Source of the DNA: Myrica gale
Lineage: Eukaryota; Streptophyta; Magnoliopsida; Fagales; Myricaceae
NCBI GenBank assembly: GCA_963930655.1
Contig: OZ005619.1
Coordinates: forward strand, 19,863,752-19,927,751
Direction of reading: 5' to 3'
DNA length: 64,000 nt
Under the pieces are notes generated by a model. That model was not told the DNA's origin and did not search any database. It was given only the letters and a program-made list of their open reading frames with translations. Below, piece after piece: positions 59,045 through 64,000 of this stretch; position 1 is the first letter of the stretch, and every line of letters begins with the position of its first letter. The position numbers and the translations under genes were made by a program.

Positions 59045-60199
59045 AATAATCTCTCGCCCCTTCAAATTATATTTTATTATTATTATTATTATTAATATAG
59101 ATAAATTTTATTTAAATTGTTTATTTTTTTATCATTTTTTTTATAAATTTATCTTTATTTTTTTTACTAATTTGTATTTCTTAAATTTTTGTCACACAAC
59201 CAAGAAGTTGAAAACAAGTAGAATTTTAGATGAGGAAAGATGTCAGTTTTTAAAAAAATTATCTTCTCCCTTTAGAAAAAGAATTTCGGTAATTAAAGGG
59301 GATGTTTGTTTGCCAAAATATTGGGGAATATTCTCAAAATTTTGGGAATCTTTACTTTATTGAGATTTATTGGGGTTTGTGAAAAGTGAAGTGTGTAGGT
59401 GTAAAAGTTAAAAATTTTGAAATTTGTTTGGTTTATCCGATTTGTTGAGACCCCAAATATTTGGGGTCTCAAACATGCTCAAAATTATTGAATCAAAGGG
59501 TTTGATTATCAACTAATTTTATAAGATTAATGGAATATTGGTCAAAGACGTGCACCTCGCTAGACGCTAGAGAGAGAGAGAGAGCAACGGTAACGAATCA
59601 TTGTCTGTGTGGGGCTAATGGCACTTTCTATCAAGGAGATAGATAAGACAATGTTAGTTGTGTTTTTGTTTTTTGTTTTACCAAGAGTTGTGTTTGTGTT
59701 GTAAAATTTTAGTGTTGTTAAAATTTTAGGTATTAGGTTTAGTGAAAAAGTGAAGAGAGAGGTAATTTTTTATATTTTTTTCTAGTAAATAGTAATGATT
59801 TGATGGAGAGAGAGAGATTATATTGTAATATTTAATTGTGTTAAAATTTTAGAGGGGTTAAAATTTTGGTACACAAACCCACCTAAGCAGAAGACAATGT
59901 TAGTTGAAAGGGATTGAACAGAAAAACAAACGGAAGAGGGAACGCCAGTCGCCAATTCTGGTTCAGCTGAGGAAGGGCATGATTCTCTACCCCGCCTCAC
60001 TGGTACACCAATGACCTCACAACAGTAAGACCGCTCTTTCATTGGCTAGATCGATTCGCCTCCAGAATTCTATCCTATACCACGAAACATTGAATTCCAA
60101 ACTCCAGTTCTTTATAATCTCCTCAAGCGGCGAAATGGGAACGGAGGTCCTCAGCTCTTTCTTGAAGACCTCAACGTGTTCAGTTGCTCAATCATAATC
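59045..60199. other. Upstream region of the thioesterase, with an AT-rich dispersed repeat
   Basis: About 59298-59885 resembles the repeats at 12175-12610 and 25000-25410: it starts near GTTTGTTTGCCAAAATATT, contains GTGAAAAAGTGAAGAGAGAG near 59740, and ends TTTTGGTACACAAACCC. A short GA microsatellite is at 59568-59583 and a TTA run is near 59072-59094. The thioesterase promoter is in the last 300 bases. Confidence 0.5.
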
Positions 60200-62894
60200 A
60201 TGGACGCTATAGACGCCGATGCAGGTGAGAAAAGTTCATGCCTCCTATTTTGTTTGTCATAAAAAGAGGGCGAGCAGAAGGACACTGTGATTATTGAAAG
60301 GACCTTCCTCATTTCCTTCTCTTCTGGGGAATGTTTGATTTGCAGTGGTCGAGTTCTTGGGCTGCGTCCCGTTGCTGCAACGACTACCGGGCTCGTCTCT
60401 GAAGAATATAGCAGAAGTTGTCCAAGTCAAACGCTTTGGTGAATCCGATTTCTGCTTGTACTTTTTTCTCAATCATCTTTCATTTTCTGTTGTCTTACCT
60501 TAGTTAGTCGTAGCAATAGGGAAAATTTGTTGCTTTCTTTAATTGTGATCTCTGATTAATGTAGTGCCATTTGACTTAAAGTATCAGTTTTCTTGGCTAC
60601 CAAAGACATAAATACAGTTCGTCCTTATCCCCAAAAAAGAAAGAAAGACAGACTTTTTTTTCTTGTCCGGGCCAATTCATGAAAATTACACTTTTTTTTT
60701 TCGATTATCAATGATCGCTTGTCTAATATGCTCGGGTGCAGATAGTGGAGAGTACGTTGTTCGCGAGGGTGAGAGTGTAGATGGAGTTTACTTTATCTGG
60801 GAAGGAGAGGTAACCTTACTTGTGACTGAGATAATCACATTGCTGGAATGACTAAATAGAGGACACTCAAGTTTGATCTTTTTGTTCACAGGCTGAAGTT
60901 GTCGGATCTGTTTCTGGTGACGAAGAAAATCGTCCAGAGTTCCAATTCACACGATATGATTATTTTGGCTACAGTGAGAAATTTTCTTTTATTTTCGTTT
61001 TGACGACAAGCTAGCTTTGTTTCCCGTGACTTAGAGGATGTTGTTCTTCCCTGGTATCTTGTTTGATGATGTTTTCCCCAATGGGGATATTAACTAGGAA
61101 GTGTATGTTGGTACTTCTGTCATGTATACTATGGTTTCTTCGGATGATGTGTTGGTGGTAGCATTGATCAGTGTATTATCTGGCTTTTTGTTGTGTTGTT
61201 TATTGGCATTATATGCTCAAAACGCTGCCAACAATTATGTGGAAGAAAATAATGTGAACTTGTTTTGGCAGGCATGTCTACATCTGTTCATCCTGCAAAC
61301 GTAATTGCTTTGTCTAAGGTAACGACATTGTATTCAACAAACTGGTTTTGTTTGTCCTTGTCTGTTGTTTGCTGATGACGTGAATCACGCAGACTGCTCA
61401 AGGTTATGAGATTGATGCAAGCTGTTTTTGTGACTGCCTGTAGTTTGAGTACCTAATTTGTTGTTCTTTATGGCAGCTGACGTGTTTAGTAGTGCCCCAT
61501 GAACATTCTAGTTTGCTGCAGACAAAATCTATATGGAGAGCAGATAAAACTCTTGGCACGTGCTCACTTGTGGAGAGTATATTACAACTGGAGCCAATAG
61601 AAGTACGTTTCCCAAACTTTGTCTATTAATGTTCTCCCTTGATGTTGAGTGCTTATGATTCTGTTATAGAGCATTTACAGATTGACTCTTCTAGCTTGCA
61701 TATTTTCTTCAATCATTTTCTAAAGCGCACGAAGATGATTGACATAGCCTGACATTTATCCATTTTTTTCTCGAGCGGTGTCCATCAGGAGAAGAACTGA
61801 AATGAAATAAATAAATGCCTAGGGAAGGAAAAAAATTGAAAAGAATTTGATTGTTTTGATTCTTGTTGTTTAGACTTGCATGGATTGGGAATTTCATTTC
61901 CTTAAATGCCTCTCTCACAAAAAAATTTGCTCGGATTTTTCTTTCAGAGATTGTTTAATTGTGTAAAACACAAGAGAAACTCTGTATTTCTTTTATCTAA
62001 TCTAAGACGGAGTTCTGTGTTCTTTTTTCCTTCTTAAGGTAAATATATTCCAGGGGATCACCTTGCCTGATGCGCCAAAGTTTGGAAAGGTTTTTGGAGG
62101 ACAATTTGTTGGACAGGCAAGATTAAGCTACTTCCACTTTTTCTCTCTGATTTATACTACTGGAGTGTTTTTTTAAAAGTAATTTTCAATAGACAAGGGA
62201 AATAAGTGACCACAGATTGTGACAGCCTGTGTAGTATGGCAGAATCTTTCTCTTATTCATTTGCATGCCTGATATATAGATATCTCGTCGCTTGTGAGTT
62301 CATTAAGATAATTTGTTTCAAGAAATGGATGAAATATTACTTTCTTGAAATGGTCTTTAAGGTTGAATAGAGAGCATGGAGGCTTACTTTTTTCCATTGT
62401 CAACATGGTGCTTGATCTTGAGAATTCCCAGACACTTTGGGGCATTTAATTGCCTTACATTTCTTCACATTCATCTTCTAGTTTGCATTGATTATTTACA
62501 CCAAAAACTGCAGATGTCATGTATAAATTCACGTCGTCTGGATTTCTCTGTGCATGATTTCAAGTTACGTTAAATATGTTTCTATTGTAATTTATTCGTC
62601 AACTTTTATTTCTATTTTTTGACTAGGTGCTACACGAGTAGTCAGCCAATTGCATCTATCTCTCACTTCATTATGTTTTGGGATAATATCTGCGGCTCAA
62701 AACTTATATTTTGTCTAGTTGACCTAGTTACACCGACAAATACACAATGGAGTTCGAATTCGCTGCAGCTTTTTGCGTACTCTTAAAGACAATGTTTGAT
62801 GTGCAGGCATTGGCTGCAGCATCAAAAACTGTTGATTGTCTAAAGGTTGTCCATAGCTTGCATGCTTATTTCCTTCTTGTGGGGGATTTTGACA
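60200..62894 (+). CDS. Acyl-CoA thioesterase II with N-terminal cyclic-nucleotide-binding-like domain (3'-truncated by window)
   Basis: It hydrolyses long-chain acyl-CoA to fatty acid and CoA, in peroxisomes for the plant family. Visible exons are 60200-60224, 60346-60438, 60742-60809, 60892-60973, 61272-61318, 61477-61602, 62039-62116 and 62807-62894. Residues 8-100 form a cNMP-binding-like fold ([40 protein letters not shown]). The hotdog domain begins near [18 protein letters not shown], with [26 protein letters not shown] following. The junction 62116/62807 uses a GC donor (CAG|GCAAGA). The last visible exon ends in phase 1 at a good GTAAGT donor. No family-matching exon is seen up to 64000, so the gene continues downstream. 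Start chosen at [14 protein letters not shown]. Confidence 0.93.
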
Positions 62895-64000
62895 GTAAGT
62901 GCATCTTTATGAGCTTGCGTGCGTACTCTTTTCTTTCCCCTGATAATATTCATTTATTGAATATTTTATCCATCTTCCCATGAGGGTGGCCCATATATTG
63001 ACTTTCCAGAATGAGTGCATGAATTTACTCACTGAACCCACCTTTACTTTTCTTGACTTATAATTTGATGATATCCTAAACAAAGACAACGTGATTTGGT
63101 GGAGAAAAAACTTATGTATGCATAAGAAACCCATAAATTATTGGCCCTAAAAAATCTCATATGTTGGGATTCTTACTCCTCTCCCTATATGAGTTATTTC
63201 CTTACATTCACTTTTGAAAGTTAGATTTTCCTGGATGGATGGACAAATTTGAGAATAAAAGGTAGTTTGGAAGATTGATACTCTAGGGAGGTTTCATTTG
63301 TGCTGCTTAATTTGGCTAATTGGTTTTCAGTCAGGTCTATGATCCCAATAATGACAGATTGAGGTGTAGTTTATTTAAAACTAAGATAGGTAGGGCATTG
63401 CTTGGTGTTTGGTGGGGGACTTTAATTAGATTCCTGTGTGAAGGGTGTGGTTTTATTTCTCAACCACTATGATAGAATTTTCAGACTGTCTTAAGATTCC
63501 AATCCAGATAGAATTTTCAGACTGCCTCTCGATTCAAATATTCTTTTTTTTTTATAAGTAATTCAAATATTCTTGATCTCCCTTTACAGGGTGGTTGTAG
63601 TTCTCAACACCATCCTGATCGACTAAAAATGAGATTGGAGGTCCCTAGTCAGCTCCATATCAAGTTTACATTCATTTTGTATTTCTTTTTTGTGGTTAAC
63701 CTTGCTTTCTTTGAGCATCTTGTTTTCTGCGGGCAAATCCCACAATATTTTTCATTTGAGCGAATCCATAACCAAGGAGAAATGCAAACAAAATCTTGCT
63801 TTCCAATGGTTTCTGTGCTTGAAGTTTGCATGTTAATTCCTCATTCAACATATATCCATGCACTGCTGCGCTGTTAGAGATACAGTGTTGATGCTAGAGG
63901 TATTGCTTTTGTATCTTAACAATTTTGATCCCACAGCTTAACTTTATTGCATAAAGATAGTATTACTTTCGATGTAACTCTGTCCATTATCTTTTCTCGT
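62895..64000 (+). other. Thioesterase intron 8, continuing past the window end
   Basis: There is no exon of the family and no other gene. ORFs here are AT-rich and featureless. The intron is at least 1.1 kb. Confidence 0.65.

Overview
The window is nuclear DNA from a flowering plant, most likely a woody core eudicot. Genes are split by GT-AG introns with AT-rich flanks, and the protein families are plant-specific (RopGEF with PRONE domain, BZR1-type beta-amylase, GL3/MYC1-type bHLH). Gaps between genes hold SINE, hAT-like, Mutator-like, LINE and LTR-type debris. The species cannot be named from sequence alone.

Layout: 1-4130 (+) last three exons of the Mediator kinase-module subunit MED12; 6000-6710 (+) LINE RNase H remnant; 7002-7869 (-) broken retroelement polyprotein; 9051-11249 (-) RopGEF; 12722-13058 non-autonomous Mutator-like element with a 9-bp target duplication; 13403-13797 (-) another retroelement fragment; 15028-15831 (-) small C2-domain protein; 16823-18708 (-) PPR pseudogene; 20601-21694 (+) 2-oxoglutarate/Fe(II) dioxygenase; 23964-28576 (-) MYC1/GL3-type bHLH factor; 29745-30807 hAT-like element with an 8-bp target duplication; 35015-40438 (+) plastid-type beta-amylase (BAM2-like); 42655-48898 (+) BZR1-domain beta-amylase (BAM7-like); 49844-54427 (-) class-3 lipase; 56111-56373 tRNA-derived SINE with a 17-bp target duplication; 60200 to beyond 62894 (+) peroxisomal-type acyl-CoA thioesterase II, which runs off the window.

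From memory, the order MED12 / RopGEF / MYC1-type bHLH / beta-amylase / lipase / acyl-CoA thioesterase matches the top of Arabidopsis chromosome 4 (about At4g00450 to At4g00520). This would be an old conserved block, not an operon-like system. The window's most informative part is the tandem beta-amylase pair. The upstream copy lacks the DNA-binding exon, keeps both catalytic glutamates, and begins with an exon homologous to exon 2 of the downstream copy. The downstream copy has the BZR1 domain but has lost the second catalytic glutamate, and a CACGTGTG element, the type reported for BZR1-BAM proteins, lies in its own upstream region.

Exon boundaries were derived by hand from reading frame, GT-AG (one GC-AG) signals and family conservation. 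All multi-exon CDS models keep frame to a natural stop. UTRs and transcription starts are not determined.
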